From Geodermatophilus africanus (lineage in GTDB: Bacteria > Actinomycetota > Actinomycetes > Mycobacteriales > Geodermatophilaceae): a stretch of DNA of 64,000 nt. The stretch covers positions 62,001 to 126,000 of the forward strand of contig NZ_FNOT01000003.1 of the NCBI RefSeq assembly GCF_900107105.1. Reading direction: 5' to 3'. The notes under the pieces were generated by a model. That model was not told where the DNA came from and ran no database searches. It saw nothing but the letters and a program-made list of their open reading frames with translations. Both the position numbers and the translations under genes were made by a program. Of this stretch, positions 1-9,734 are shown piece by piece (the stretch's first letter is position 1; every line of letters begins with the position of its first letter).

Positions 1-526
1 CGCCACCTACTACGGCATCCAGCTGGCGTACTGCTTCGGGCTCAAGCACGAGCCGGTGCTGGAGTTGGCCTGCGTGGCGTCCGGGTTCATGCTGCGAGCA
101 CTGGCGGGGGGCGTGGCGGTCGACATCCCGCTGTCGTCCTGGTTCCTGCTCACCGCGGCGTTCGGCTCGCTCTACATGGCGGCGGGCAAGCGGTACGGGG
201 AGGCGCGGATGGGCGAGCGTACGGGCGCCCGGGTTCGCCGCGTGGTCCAGCGCTACACCATGACCTTCCTGCGGTTCGTGTGGACGCTCTCGGCGACGGT
301 CGTGGTCCTGACCTACTCCCTGTGGTCCTTCGAGGTCTCGCAACGGACCGAATCGGTCTTCAGCGCCGTCTCCGTGGTGCCGTTCACGCTGGCGATCCTG
401 CGGTTCGGCATCAACGTCGACGCAGGGACGGCCGAGGAGCCCGACGAGATCGTGGTCCACGACCGGGTACTCCTGGCGCTCGGCCTGTTGTGGGCGGTCC
501 TCTTCGCGGCCGCGGTCTACCTGTGA
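1..526 (+). CDS. ubiA: Decaprenyl-phosphate phosphoribosyltransferase (UbiA family), C-terminal part
   Basis: This is the 3' part of a gene that begins before the window; the frame is open from base 2. The product is a multi-spanning UbiA-superfamily membrane prenyltransferase resembling Rv3806c. That enzyme moves 5-phosphoribose from PRPP onto decaprenyl phosphate, the first committed step toward the arabinose donor DPA. About 174 residues are visible: hydrophobic helices around SGFMLRALAGGVAVDIPLSS, the conserved GKRYGEAR stretch after a membrane segment, and two further C-terminal helices. The catalytic Asp-rich motifs of the N-terminal half lie outside the window. The GtrA gene follows after 4 bp, and dprE2/dprE1 lie just beyond on the other strand, which supports the pathway assignment. 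Confidence 0.85.
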   Translation, partial: ATYYGIQLAYCFGLKHEPVLELACVASGFMLRALAGGVAVDIPLSSWFLLTAAFGSLYMAAGKRYGEARMGERTGARVRRVVQRYTMTFLRFVWTLSATVVVLTYSLWSFEVSQRTESVFSAVSVVPFTLAILRFGINVDAGTAEEPDEIVVHDRVLLALGLLWAVLFAAAVYL

Positions 527-530
527 GCCG

Positions 531-1055
531 GTGAGCCCGGACCATCCTGCCGAGGGGCCCAGCCGGGTCGTCGAGCTGGCGCGCTTCACGGCGACCGGGG
601 GTGCGGCCTACCTGGCCGACCTGCTGGTCTTCAACGCGTTGCTCCTGGGCACTGCGCTGGGTGCGAGCTGGTCGAAGATCATCTCGAGCGCGGTGGCCAT
701 CGGTGTGGCGTTCGCCGGGAGCCGGTGGTTCACCTGGCGGGAACGGCGCAGCGACCGGGTGGGACGCGAGTACACCCTCTTCGTCGTCTTCAGCCTGCTC
801 GCCGCCGGCATCCAGTTCCTGTGTCTGGTGCTGACCCACCACGTCATCGGGTGGACCAGCCCGCTCGCGGACAACCTGTCGGCCAACGTGGCGGGCATGG
901 CCCTGGCGACGGCGTTCCGCTTCTGGACCTTCCGCACCTACGTCTTCCCGCCCGACGCGGCCGCCAGCCCGGCCGAGCGCGCCGGGGACGCGGGTCAGAC
1001 GGGCAGGCGACGGAAGAGGGGAGCCGGCAGCAACCGCAGCACGAAGGCCACGTAG
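531..1055 (+). CDS. GtrA-family membrane protein
   Basis: The protein has 174 residues with four predicted membrane helices and the GtrA/DPMS-type fold. The N-terminal ARFTATGGAAYLADLLVFNA and the later FRFWTFRTYVFP are typical. In mycobacteria the GtrA protein Rv3789, encoded beside dprE1, has been linked to arabinan or galactan assembly as a carrier or scaffold for lipid-linked sugar; the same role here is inferred from context. It starts with GTG 4 bp after the ubiA stop, so the two are probably co-transcribed. The C-terminal tail is basic, and its last 61 bp overlap the 3' end of the convergent dprE2 gene. Confidence 0.8.
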   Translation: MSPDHPAEGPSRVVELARFTATGGAAYLADLLVFNALLLGTALGASWSKIISSAVAIGVAFAGSRWFTWRERRSDRVGREYTLFVVFSLLAAGIQFLCLVLTHHVIGWTSPLADNLSANVAGMALATAFRFWTFRTYVFPPDAAASPAERAGDAGQTGRRRKRGAGSNRSTKAT

Positions 1056-1747
1056 CGCATGGGCGGTGGCGCCCAGACGACCTCCCGCCCTGACCGCAGA
1101 CCGCTGACCGCGGCCTCGGCGACCCGGTCGGCGTCGACGGCCAGCGGGGCGGCGGGCATCCCCTGGGTCATCTTCGTCCGGACGAACCCGGGGCGGACGA
1201 CCACGACCCGGATGCCCTCGGGACGCAGCGCTTCCCGCAGGCCGGTGTAGAAGGCGTCCAGACCCGCCTTGGTCGACCCGTAGGCGAAGTTGCTCCGGCG
1301 GGGCCGCTGCCCGGCGACACTGGACAGGACGACCAACGCGCCGTGGCCCTGGGTCCGCAACCGGGCGGCGACGTCCACCCCCATCGTCACCGGGGCGGTG
1401 TAGTTCACGGTCGCCAGCGCCGCAGCGTCGTCCGGGTCCTGCCAGGCGCGCTCGGCGTCGCCCAGGATCCCGAAGGCGACGACCACGACGTCGACGTCCC
1501 CCCCGGCGAAGGCCTTCTCCACGGCCGGCGCCCAGGTCCGGCGGTCCTCGGCGTCGAAGTGCACCAGGTCGACGTCGTGGCCCTCGGCGCGCAGCTCCGC
1601 CGCGACGGCGTCGAGCCGGTCGGTCGGGCGGCCGGCCAGGACAGCGGCCGGTCGCCGCCGTCCGGCCAGCCGCCGCAGGACCGCCAGACCGATCTCCGAC
1701 GTGCCGCCCAGGACGAGCACCCGTTGCACGTCGCCGACAGCATCCAT
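995..1747 (-). CDS. dprE2: Decaprenylphospho-beta-D-erythro-pentofuranosid-2-ulose 2-reductase (DprE2)
   Basis: A short-chain dehydrogenase of 250 residues that would reduce the keto intermediate made by DprE1 to decaprenylphosphoryl-D-arabinose, the arabinosyl donor for wall arabinan. The N-terminus carries the Rossmann stretch VLVLGGTSEIG. The catalytic region shows a serine in VVLSSVAGQ and the Tyr-x-x-x-Lys pair in YGSTKAG. A longer upstream reading frame exists, but the ATG at 1747 begins MDAVGDVQRVLVLGG and overlaps the dprE1 stop by one base (TGATG). That arrangement is typical of translational coupling and fixes the start. Confidence 0.9.
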   Translation of the reverse strand: MDAVGDVQRVLVLGGTSEIGLAVLRRLAGRRRPAAVLAGRPTDRLDAVAAELRAEGHDVDLVHFDAEDRRTWAPAVEKAFAGGDVDVVVVAFGILGDAERAWQDPDDAAALATVNYTAPVTMGVDVAARLRTQGHGALVVLSSVAGQRPRRSNFAYGSTKAGLDAFYTGLREALRPEGIRVVVVRPGFVRTKMTQGMPAAPLAVDADRVAEAAVSGLRSGREVVWAPPPMRYVAFVLRLLPAPLFRRLPV

Positions 1748-3108
1748 CACAGGGACAGCCTCTTCGCCTGGTCGGAGGTGAACACGCGGTGGGGGTCGAC
1801 CCGGTCGCGGACCCGGCGCCACTCGTCGATGCGCGGGTACATGCGGTGCAGCGCCTCGGCGGTGGTGCGGGAGTCCTTGGCCAGGTAGAGCCGGCCCCCG
1901 GCGGACAGCACGAGGTCGTCGAGGTCGTCGAGCAGGCGGCCGAGCTCGGGCGTCACGGGGATGTCCAGGGCCAGGGTCCATCCCGGGGTGGGGAAGGACA
2001 GCAGACCCGGGTTGCCGGGACCGAAGCGCTTGAGCACCGCGAGGAAGGACGCGGTGCCGGCGGCGGACAGCCGCTCCACGGCCGTCCGCATGGCGTCCTC
2101 GGCGCCGAACGGCATCACGAACTGGTACTGGAGGAAGCCCCGGGGGCCGTAGACCCGGTTCCAGTTCGCGACGGCGTCGAGCGGGTGGAAGAACTGCCCG
2201 ATGCCCTGGACGGCGCCGCGCTCCTCCCGGGGTGCCCGGCGGTAGAAGGCCTCGTTGAAGGCGGCGATCGTCGCCTTGTTGAGCAACCCGGAGGGGAAGA
2301 GGGCCGGGGCGGTGAGTCGAGTCCGCGGCGCGAAGTGCAGCGGTCGGGAACGCAACCGCCGGGGGAGCTGGTCGGCGCGGGCCGACCAGCCTCGGGTGAG
2401 CACCGCGCGGCCGGTCGACGCACCGCGCGCGACCAGGTCGATCCAGGCAACGGAGTACGTGTACTCGTCGTCGTTCGCCTGCAGCCGGGCCATGAGGTCG
2501 TCGAGGTCGCGGGTGCGCTCGGTGTCGACGAGGAAGTAGGCGCTCTCCACCGGCTTGGCCACGAGGGTGGCGCGCAGGACGACACCGGTCAGGCCCATGC
2601 CGCCGACCGTGGCCCAGAACAGCTCCGGCTCCGTCTGGGGCGTCAAGCTGCGCACGCTACCGTCGGCGAGTAGCAGGTCCATCGCTGCGACGTGGTTGCC
2701 GAAACTGCCCTCGACGTGGTGGTTCTTGCCGTGGATGTCCGCGGCGATCGCACCCCCGAGGGTGACCTGCCGGGTGCCCGGGAGGACGGGCACGAACAGC
2801 CCGAGCGGCAGCAGCACCCGTACCAGGGTGTCCAGGGAGACCCCGGCCTCGGCGGTCACCTCACCGGTGGTGGCGTCGATCGACAGGATGCGGGACAGGC
2901 CCGTCATGTCGAGGACCGTGCCGCCGCCGTTCTGCGCGGAGTCGCCGTAGCTCCGGCCGAGGCCGCGAGCCAGGACGCCACGGGGACCGGCGTCCTCCAC
3001 CGTGGCGCGGACGTCGGATTCGCTGGTGGCCGCGACGAACTCCGCGACGGTGGGGGAGGTCTGCCCCCAGCCCGCCAGGAGGCGGCGAGTGGACGTGACC
3101 GGGGCCAT
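1747..3108 (-). CDS. dprE1: Decaprenylphosphoryl-beta-D-ribose 2-oxidase (DprE1)
   Basis: An FAD-dependent oxidoreductase of 453 residues that would oxidise the 2'-OH of decaprenylphosphoryl ribose and hand the product to DprE2. The N-terminal FAD-binding domain has RGLGRSYGDSAQN and IHGKNHHVEGSFGNH. The C-terminal substrate domain has KRFGPGN, FPTPGW and YLAKDSRTTAEALHRMYPR. The lysine of YLAKDSR (K411) matches the catalytic Lys418 of the M. tuberculosis enzyme. The residue matching Cys387, target of benzothiazinone drugs, is alanine (A380, GCC at 1969-1971). The start is an ATG at 3108 giving MAPVTSTRRLLAGWG. dprE2 follows as the second gene of the operon. Confidence 0.93.
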   Translation of the reverse strand: MAPVTSTRRLLAGWGQTSPTVAEFVAATSESDVRATVEDAGPRGVLARGLGRSYGDSAQNGGGTVLDMTGLSRILSIDATTGEVTAEAGVSLDTLVRVLLPLGLFVPVLPGTRQVTLGGAIAADIHGKNHHVEGSFGNHVAAMDLLLADGSVRSLTPQTEPELFWATVGGMGLTGVVLRATLVAKPVESAYFLVDTERTRDLDDLMARLQANDDEYTYSVAWIDLVARGASTGRAVLTRGWSARADQLPRRLRSRPLHFAPRTRLTAPALFPSGLLNKATIAAFNEAFYRRAPREERGAVQGIGQFFHPLDAVANWNRVYGPRGFLQYQFVMPFGAEDAMRTAVERLSAAGTASFLAVLKRFGPGNPGLLSFPTPGWTLALDIPVTPELGRLLDDLDDLVLSAGGRLYLAKDSRTTAEALHRMYPRIDEWRRVRDRVDPHRVFTSDQAKRLSL

Positions 3109-3372
3109 CCGTCGCCTCCCGCTTCACTCGGGCCGGTGGATGGGGTCATCGCGACGATACAACCGGGCGCGAAGCGCGGCCCCGGTTACGCTCCGTCGAG
3201 CGATCACCTCGGACGGGAGCGCACGCAGGCCCGTGACCTGCGGCGTGAGCGGCTGCCCGAGCTGACCCGCGAGAGACCTGGACGCGGTTGTCCCGACAGC
3301 CGGTGGGGCCGGGTGGGTACGGACCGGCCGCTCGCAGGGGGCCGGAGCCTTGTACGGACGAGGAGCTCCGCG
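3109..3372. promoter_or_regulatory. Divergent intergenic region dprE1 / methyltransferase
   Basis: About 264 bp separate the two divergent starts. On the minus strand TATCGT fits a TANNNT -10 box for dprE1; on the plus strand TACGCT near 3187 is a weaker candidate for the methyltransferase gene. Neither has a convincing -35 box at 17 bp. A GAGGAG ribosome site near 3359-3364 precedes the methyltransferase ATG. No repeat or RNA gene is seen. Confidence 0.3.
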
Positions 3373-4209
3373 ATGTCAGTGGCAAGGGGACGGCTGCGTG
3401 CGGTTGCGCGGCGATGGGTGGTCCGGACGGCGGTGGCACCGTTCGAGGCCCGGCTCACCCGCCTGGTGGAGGAGACCGTGCGGGCGCAGACCGAGCGACT
3501 GGAGGCGAGCGCGCGGGCCGAGACCGACCGGGCGATCCGGGCCGTGCACGACGTGGAGTTCCGCAGCCGGCGCGACCTGCTCGCGGCCGGCGAGCGGGAC
3601 GCGGCCGTGGCCTCGGCCCGGTTCGCGGCACGGGAGATGCCGACCGCACGGGCGTTCCACGACCCGCTGAGCACGCTGCGGTACGCCGTCGGGATCGCGC
3701 CCGCCGGCGGGCTGGCGCTGGAGTTCGGCGTCTTTCAGGGGCGCTCGCTGGAGGTCATCGCCGAGGGGCGGGGCCGCCGGGACGTCTACGGCTTCGACTC
3801 CTTCCAGGGGTTGCCGGAGGACTACCGCCCGCACGTGCGCGCCGGTGCCTTCGCCACGTCCGCGCTGCCCGAGGTCGACGGCGCCGAACTCGTGGTCGGC
3901 TGGTTCCAGGACACCCTCCCCGGTTTCCTCGCCGAGCACTCGGGCCCGGTCTCGCTGCTGCACGTCGACGGCGACCTGTACTCCTCGGCGGTGACCGTGC
4001 TCGAGCACGTGGGGCCCCGGCTGGTGCCCGGGTCGGTGGTCGTCTTCGACGAGTTCTTCAACTTCCCCGGCTGGGAGCAGCACGAGTTCCGCGCCTGGCA
4101 GGAACACCTCGGGCGCACCGGCACCCGCGTCGCCTACGAGGCCTACACGTCGAACGACGAGCAGGTCGTGGCCCGGGTGCTCGACGCCGGGACGTCCAGC
4201 GGCGGCTGA
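3373..4209 (+). CDS. TylF/MycF-like class I SAM-dependent methyltransferase
   Basis: The protein has 278 residues. Its N-terminal third is charged and alpha-helical (residues about 15-95, many Arg, Glu and Ala). A Rossmann methyltransferase core follows with ALEFGVFQGRSLEVIAE as the SAM-binding motif, YGFDSFQGLPEDYR, and the metal- and substrate-binding LLHVDGDLYSSAV and VVFDEFFNFPGW. These match the TylF/macrocin O-methyltransferase family, which methylates sugar hydroxyls. The substrate here is unknown; proximity to dprE1 would suit a wall or glycolipid sugar, but that is inference. The ATG at 3373 is supported by GAGGAG about 9 bp upstream. A hairpin follows the stop. Confidence 0.75.
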   Translation: MSVARGRLRAVARRWVVRTAVAPFEARLTRLVEETVRAQTERLEASARAETDRAIRAVHDVEFRSRRDLLAAGERDAAVASARFAAREMPTARAFHDPLSTLRYAVGIAPAGGLALEFGVFQGRSLEVIAEGRGRRDVYGFDSFQGLPEDYRPHVRAGAFATSALPEVDGAELVVGWFQDTLPGFLAEHSGPVSLLHVDGDLYSSAVTVLEHVGPRLVPGSVVVFDEFFNFPGWEQHEFRAWQEHLGRTGTRVAYEAYTSNDEQVVARVLDAGTSSGG

Positions 4210-4220
4210 CCCGGCGTGTT

Positions 4221-4241
4221 CCCGCCCGTCCCGCGGGCGGG
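4221..4241 (+). terminator. Hairpin after methyltransferase gene
   Basis: CCCGCCCG and CGGGCGGG form a perfect 8-bp stem with a 5-base loop, 11 bp after the methyltransferase stop. There is no U-run, which is usual for high-GC actinobacterial terminators. Confidence 0.5.
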
Positions 4242-4283
4242 CGCCTAGGGTCGGACCCGCCCGTCCCGCGTCGGAGGAGGCCC

Positions 4284-5204
4284 GTGCCCCCCTGCCCGCC
4301 CGTCGTCCCGTCCCGGCTCCGCCGCGGCGTGCTGGCCGGCAGCGCCCTGCTGGTCCTGCTGGGCGGCCTCCCGGGCTGCGACCTGCTGAGCGCGACCGCG
4401 GGTGGCCCGCTGACCGGCGTGCTGGACGACGCGGACGCCGAGGAGGCGTCCGCGACCGCGCCGCCGGGCTCGGCGCTGGCCGCGCTGGCCGACCTCCAGG
4501 TGCGGGGCCGGGCCCCCCAGACCGGCTACGAGCGCGAGCAGTTCGGCGACGGCTGGGTCGACACCGACCGCAACGGCTGCGACACCCGCAACGACGTGCT
4601 CGCCCGGGACCTGACCGGCGAGACGTCCCGGCCCGGGACCAACGACTGCGTCGTCGTTTCGGGCACCCTCGCCGACCCCTACTCCGGGCGCACCATCGAG
4701 TTCCGCCGCGGCGAGGACACCAGCGACGACGTGCAGATCGACCACGTGGTCGCACTGTCCGACGCCTGGCAGAAGGGTGCGCAGTCCTGGGACGCCGACC
4801 GGCGGACCGCCTTCGCCAACGACCCGCTCAACCTGCTCGCCGTCGACGGGCCCCTGAACATGCAGAAGGGGGACGGCGACGCCGCGACCTGGCTGCCGCC
4901 GAACACCGCCTACCGGTGCGCCTACGTCGCGCGGCAGGTGGCGGTGAAGACCGGCTACGGGCTGTGGGCCACCCGCGCCGAGTGGAACGCTGCCGCGACC
5001 GTGCTCGCGGACTGCCCGCAGGAGCCGCTGCCTGGCGACCCGGCGGAGGAGGCGGCCTCGGTCCAGGCGTCGCCTGCGCCCGCGGGCACCGGCTACGCCG
5101 ACTGCGACGCGGTCCGTGCCGCGGGGGCGGCTCCCATCCGGCGGGGCGCGCCGGGGTGGACCGACGCCTTCGACGGAGACGGTGACGGGATCGGCTGCGA
5201 GTAG
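4284..5204 (+). CDS. Secreted lipoprotein with HNH/DUF1524-type nuclease and excalibur domains
   Basis: The 306-residue product begins with a basic, hydrophobic signal peptide ending in the lipobox LPGC, so it is probably anchored outside the membrane. The central domain has [16 protein letters not shown], then [20 protein letters not shown], the pattern of secreted HNH/DUF1524 nucleases in which the His of IDHVV is catalytic. The last ~37 residues form an excalibur calcium-binding domain (DCDAVRAAG ... [10 protein letters not shown]). It could degrade extracellular DNA or RNA; the target is not known. GTG at 4284 is chosen because GGAGGAGG sits 3-10 bp upstream and the signal peptide follows at once. 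Longer upstream frames are not convincing. Confidence 0.8.
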   Translation: MPPCPPVVPSRLRRGVLAGSALLVLLGGLPGCDLLSATAGGPLTGVLDDADAEEASATAPPGSALAALADLQVRGRAPQTGYEREQFGDGWVDTDRNGCDTRNDVLARDLTGETSRPGTNDCVVVSGTLADPYSGRTIEFRRGEDTSDDVQIDHVVALSDAWQKGAQSWDADRRTAFANDPLNLLAVDGPLNMQKGDGDAATWLPPNTAYRCAYVARQVAVKTGYGLWATRAEWNAAATVLADCPQEPLPGDPAEEAASVQASPAPAGTGYADCDAVRAAGAAPIRRGAPGWTDAFDGDGDGIGCE

Positions 5205-5370
5205 GCCCGCCGCGTATCGTGGACAGCGGCTACGAGCCCCGCCGAGGCCTCGGCACGCTCGCTTCTGCAGCCTCCCCGCCGACGCGCCCGTCGGCAGCAC
5301 CGTCGAGGCTGCTCCGACAGCGACCGACGCGAGACCCGGCCGAGCGCGGCCGGGCGATTCCTGGAGCGAC
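5205..5370 (+). promoter_or_regulatory. Structured leader of ahcY
   Basis: Three perfect inverted repeats lie between the lipoprotein gene and ahcY: GCCGAG/CTCGGC (5241-5254), GCCGAC/GTCGGC (5278-5295) and CCCGGCCG/CGGCCGGG (5335-5354). The last ends 16 bp before the ATG. TATCGT near 5214 could be a -10 box. A structured 5' leader is likely. I could not match it to the SAH-riboswitch consensus, so any ligand is unknown. Confidence 0.3.
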
Positions 5371-6855
<1,485 letters not shown>

Positions 6856-7060
6856 AAGGACCCCGCTGCCCCCCGCCGCTCGCGAGCTCGCGGCGGGCCC
6901 CTGCGGCGGGGCCGTTCCAGCACGTCACCGGGGACCCTGCAGCGGGGCCGTTCCAGTGCCGCCCCGGGCTCGCGAGCGCTCCGCGCACGACCGGCGGGAC
7001 GCTGCGGCGGGGCTGTTCCCGGACGTCACCGGGCTCGCGGCGGGGCCGCGGGCCACGCGA
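6856..7060 (+). repeat. Stop-adjacent GC-rich repeat element, locus 1 (after ahcY)
   Basis: The element starts one base after the ahcY stop with AAGGACCCC, then CTCGCGAGCTCGCGGCGGG and two copies of GGGGCCGTTCCAG, followed by degenerate copies of the same pieces up to about 7060. Several parts are self-complementary. It has the same strand sense as ahcY, as expected of a 3'-UTR or terminator element. Confidence 0.75.
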
Positions 7061-7070
7061 ACGGGGCACG

Positions 7071-7108
7071 GGGGACACCCGTCCGGAGCACTCCGGGCGG
7101 GTGTCCCC
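7071..7108. terminator. Strong hairpin between ahcY and mtrA
   Basis: GGGGACACCCG (7071-7081) pairs perfectly with CGGGTGTCCCC (7098-7108), and the inner TCCGGA/TCCGGG extends the stem to about 17 bp with one G-U pair around a GCAC loop. It lies 25 bp before the mtrA start, so it could end ahcY transcripts or regulate mtrA. Confidence 0.6.
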
Positions 7109-7132
7109 GCTTCCGTCCGCGTTCAGCGCAGA

Positions 7133-7843
<711 letters not shown>

Positions 7844-7849
<6 letters not shown>

Positions 7850-7995
7850 GCGGACAGGCCCGTGAACATCGCCTCGAGGAACGAGCGAGGAGCGGAGCGG
7901 GCCGCGGGAGCGAACCGATGCGACCCGTGAGCGGACAGGCCCGTGAGCATCGCCTCGAGGAACGAGCTAGGAGCGGAGCGGGCCGCAGGAGCGGA
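7844..7995. repeat. 81-bp tandem duplication across mtrA stop / mtrB leader
   Basis: A block beginning CCGTGAGCGGACAGGCCCGTG at the mtrA stop (from 7844) recurs 81 bp later (from 7925). Each copy continues through ATCGCCTCGAGGAACGAG and GGAGCGGAGCGGGCCGC with only a few substitutions. The copies fill the gap between mtrA and mtrB. The second copy also contains GTGAGC, so the old mtrA end looks duplicated. Confidence 0.85.
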
Positions 7996-8018
7996 CCTGT
8001 GTGCTCCCTGACCCGGCC

Positions 8019-9734
8019 GTGAGCACGACGCGGCCCGCGCCCTCCGCGACCGGGGCGTCGCCGTCCTCCGGTGCCGTCGCGGCGGCACCGGAGCCGCGCC
8101 GGCCGCTGCCGGCCGACCTCGGTGCGCTGCGCCGGCGGGCCGCCCGGACGCGGCGGCTGACGCAGCAGCTGGCCGCGCGGGCCGCAGCTGCCTGGCGCTC
8201 GTCGCTGCACGTCCGGATCGGGACGATCACCATGCTGGTCGCCGGCACGGTGGTGGTCATCGTGAGCCTGGTGCTGTTCAGCCAGATCCGCGAGCAGCTG
8301 CTCTCGGTCAAGGAGCAGGCGGCCATCGACCAGGTGCAGACCGGGGTCGTCTACGCGCAGAACGAGGTCGCGGGCATCGCCGCCGGCGACGGCGCGAGCG
8401 TCCGGGCGACGCTGGACCGGACGGTCAAGCAGCTCAAGGAGCGCGGCAGCCCGGCCGGTGACTTCGAGGTCGTCATGGTCTACCGGACCGGCGACTCCGA
8501 GCGCCCCCCCGCGGTCAGCCAGCGCGGCATCTACCCGGCCATCCCCCCCGAGCTGCGGGCCGACGTCGCCTCCGGTGGCCAGTACGCGCAGTACGCGATG
8601 GTCCCCGACGGCAGTGGGCGGCCCCGGCCCACCTACCTCGTCGGCGCGCCCGTGCCGACCGGCGCGGGCAGCGCCGAGCAGATCGAGCTGTACTACGCCT
8701 TCCCGCTCGACCAGGAGGCCGAGAGCCTGTCGCTGTTCCGCAGCACGGTGGTCATCAGCGGCATCGCCCTCACCCTCTTCGTCGTCGGGATCGCCCTCCT
8801 GGTGACCCGGCTGGTCGTCGACCCGGTGCGCCGGGCCGCGGGGATCGCGCAGCGGCTGGCCGAGGGGCAGCTCCAGGAGCGGATGGCCGTGCGCGGCGAG
8901 GACGACCTCGCCCGGCTGGCGACCAGCTTCAACGCGATGGCCGACAGCCTGCAGCGGCAGATCACCCAGCTCGAGTCGCTGTCCCAGCTCCAGCAGCGCT
9001 TCACCTCCGACGTCTCGCACGAGCTGCGCACGCCGCTGACCACGGTGCAGATGGCCGCCGAGGTGCTCTACGAGTCCCGCGCCGACTTCCCGCCGCACGT
9101 GGCCCGCTCCGCGGAGCTGATGCACACCGAGCTCGACCGCTTCGAGGTGCTGCTCACCGACCTGCTGGAGATCAGCCGCTACGACGCCGGGGCCGCCGTC
9201 CTCGACTGGGAGCCCACCGACCTCGGCGCGCTGGTGCGCCGGGTGGCGGCCGGGATGTCCGCGCTGGCCGAGCGGCACGGCTGCGAGCTGACGGTCTCGG
9301 GGCCCGGCCAGGACGTCATCGCCGAGGTCGACGCCCGGCGGGTGGAGCGCATCCTGCGCAACCTCGTCGGCAACGCCATCGAGCACGGCACCGGCCGGCC
9401 GGTGGAGATCACCTGGGCGGCCAACCGGACGGCGGCGGCGGTGACCGTGCGCGACCACGGGGTCGGGCTCTCCTCGGCCGAGGCGCAGCACGTGTTCGAC
9501 CGCTTCTGGCGCGCCGACCCCTCGCGGGTGCGCACCGTGGGCGGCAGCGGGCTGGGGCTGTCGATCAGCCTGGAGGACGCGCGGCTGCACGGCGGCTGGC
9601 TGCAGGTGTGGGGGGCGCCGGGGGTCGGCGCGCAGTTCCGGCTGACGCTGCCGCTGGCCGCCGGTGCCGACCTCACCAGCTCGCCGCTGCCGCTGCGACC
9701 CGCGGCGCTGCGCCGTCCCGGGGGTGCGCGGTGA
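8019..9734 (+). CDS. mtrB: Sensor histidine kinase MtrB
   Basis: The membrane sensor kinase of the MtrAB system has 571 residues from GTG 8019; GTG 8001 would add six. A basic N-terminal tail leads to helix 1 (about 66-90, IGTITMLVAGTVVVIVSLVL). An extracytoplasmic domain of about 150 residues follows, then helix 2 (about 243-267), a HAMP linker and a HisKA domain with SDVSHELRTPLT. The phospho-accepting His is H334. The HATPase domain shows LRNLVGNAIEHG, RDHGVGLS and GGSGLGLSIS. It would phosphorylate MtrA, and LpqB modulates it in mycobacteria. The gene overlaps lpqB by 4 bp (GTGA). No good ribosome site separates the two start options. Confidence 0.93.
   Translation: MSTTRPAPSATGASPSSGAVAAAPEPRRPLPADLGALRRRAARTRRLTQQLAARAAAAWRSSLHVRIGTITMLVAGTVVVIVSLVLFSQIREQLLSVKEQAAIDQVQTGVVYAQNEVAGIAAGDGASVRATLDRTVKQLKERGSPAGDFEVVMVYRTGDSERPPAVSQRGIYPAIPPELRADVASGGQYAQYAMVPDGSGRPRPTYLVGAPVPTGAGSAEQIELYYAFPLDQEAESLSLFRSTVVISGIALTLFVVGIALLVTRLVVDPVRRAAGIAQRLAEGQLQERMAVRGEDDLARLATSFNAMADSLQRQITQLESLSQLQQRFTSDVSHELRTPLTTVQMAAEVLYESRADFPPHVARSAELMHTELDRFEVLLTDLLEISRYDAGAAVLDWEPTDLGALVRRVAAGMSALAERHGCELTVSGPGQDVIAEVDARRVERILRNLVGNAIEHGTGRPVEITWAANRTAAAVTVRDHGVGLSSAEAQHVFDRFWRADPSRVRTVGGSGLGLSISLEDARLHGGWLQVWGAPGVGAQFRLTLPLAAGADLTSSPLPLRPAALRRPGGAR

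Noticed and set aside
5205-5370. SAH riboswitch before ahcY
   Set aside because: Hairpins are present but I could not line up the conserved SAH-riboswitch core, so only a structured leader is reported.
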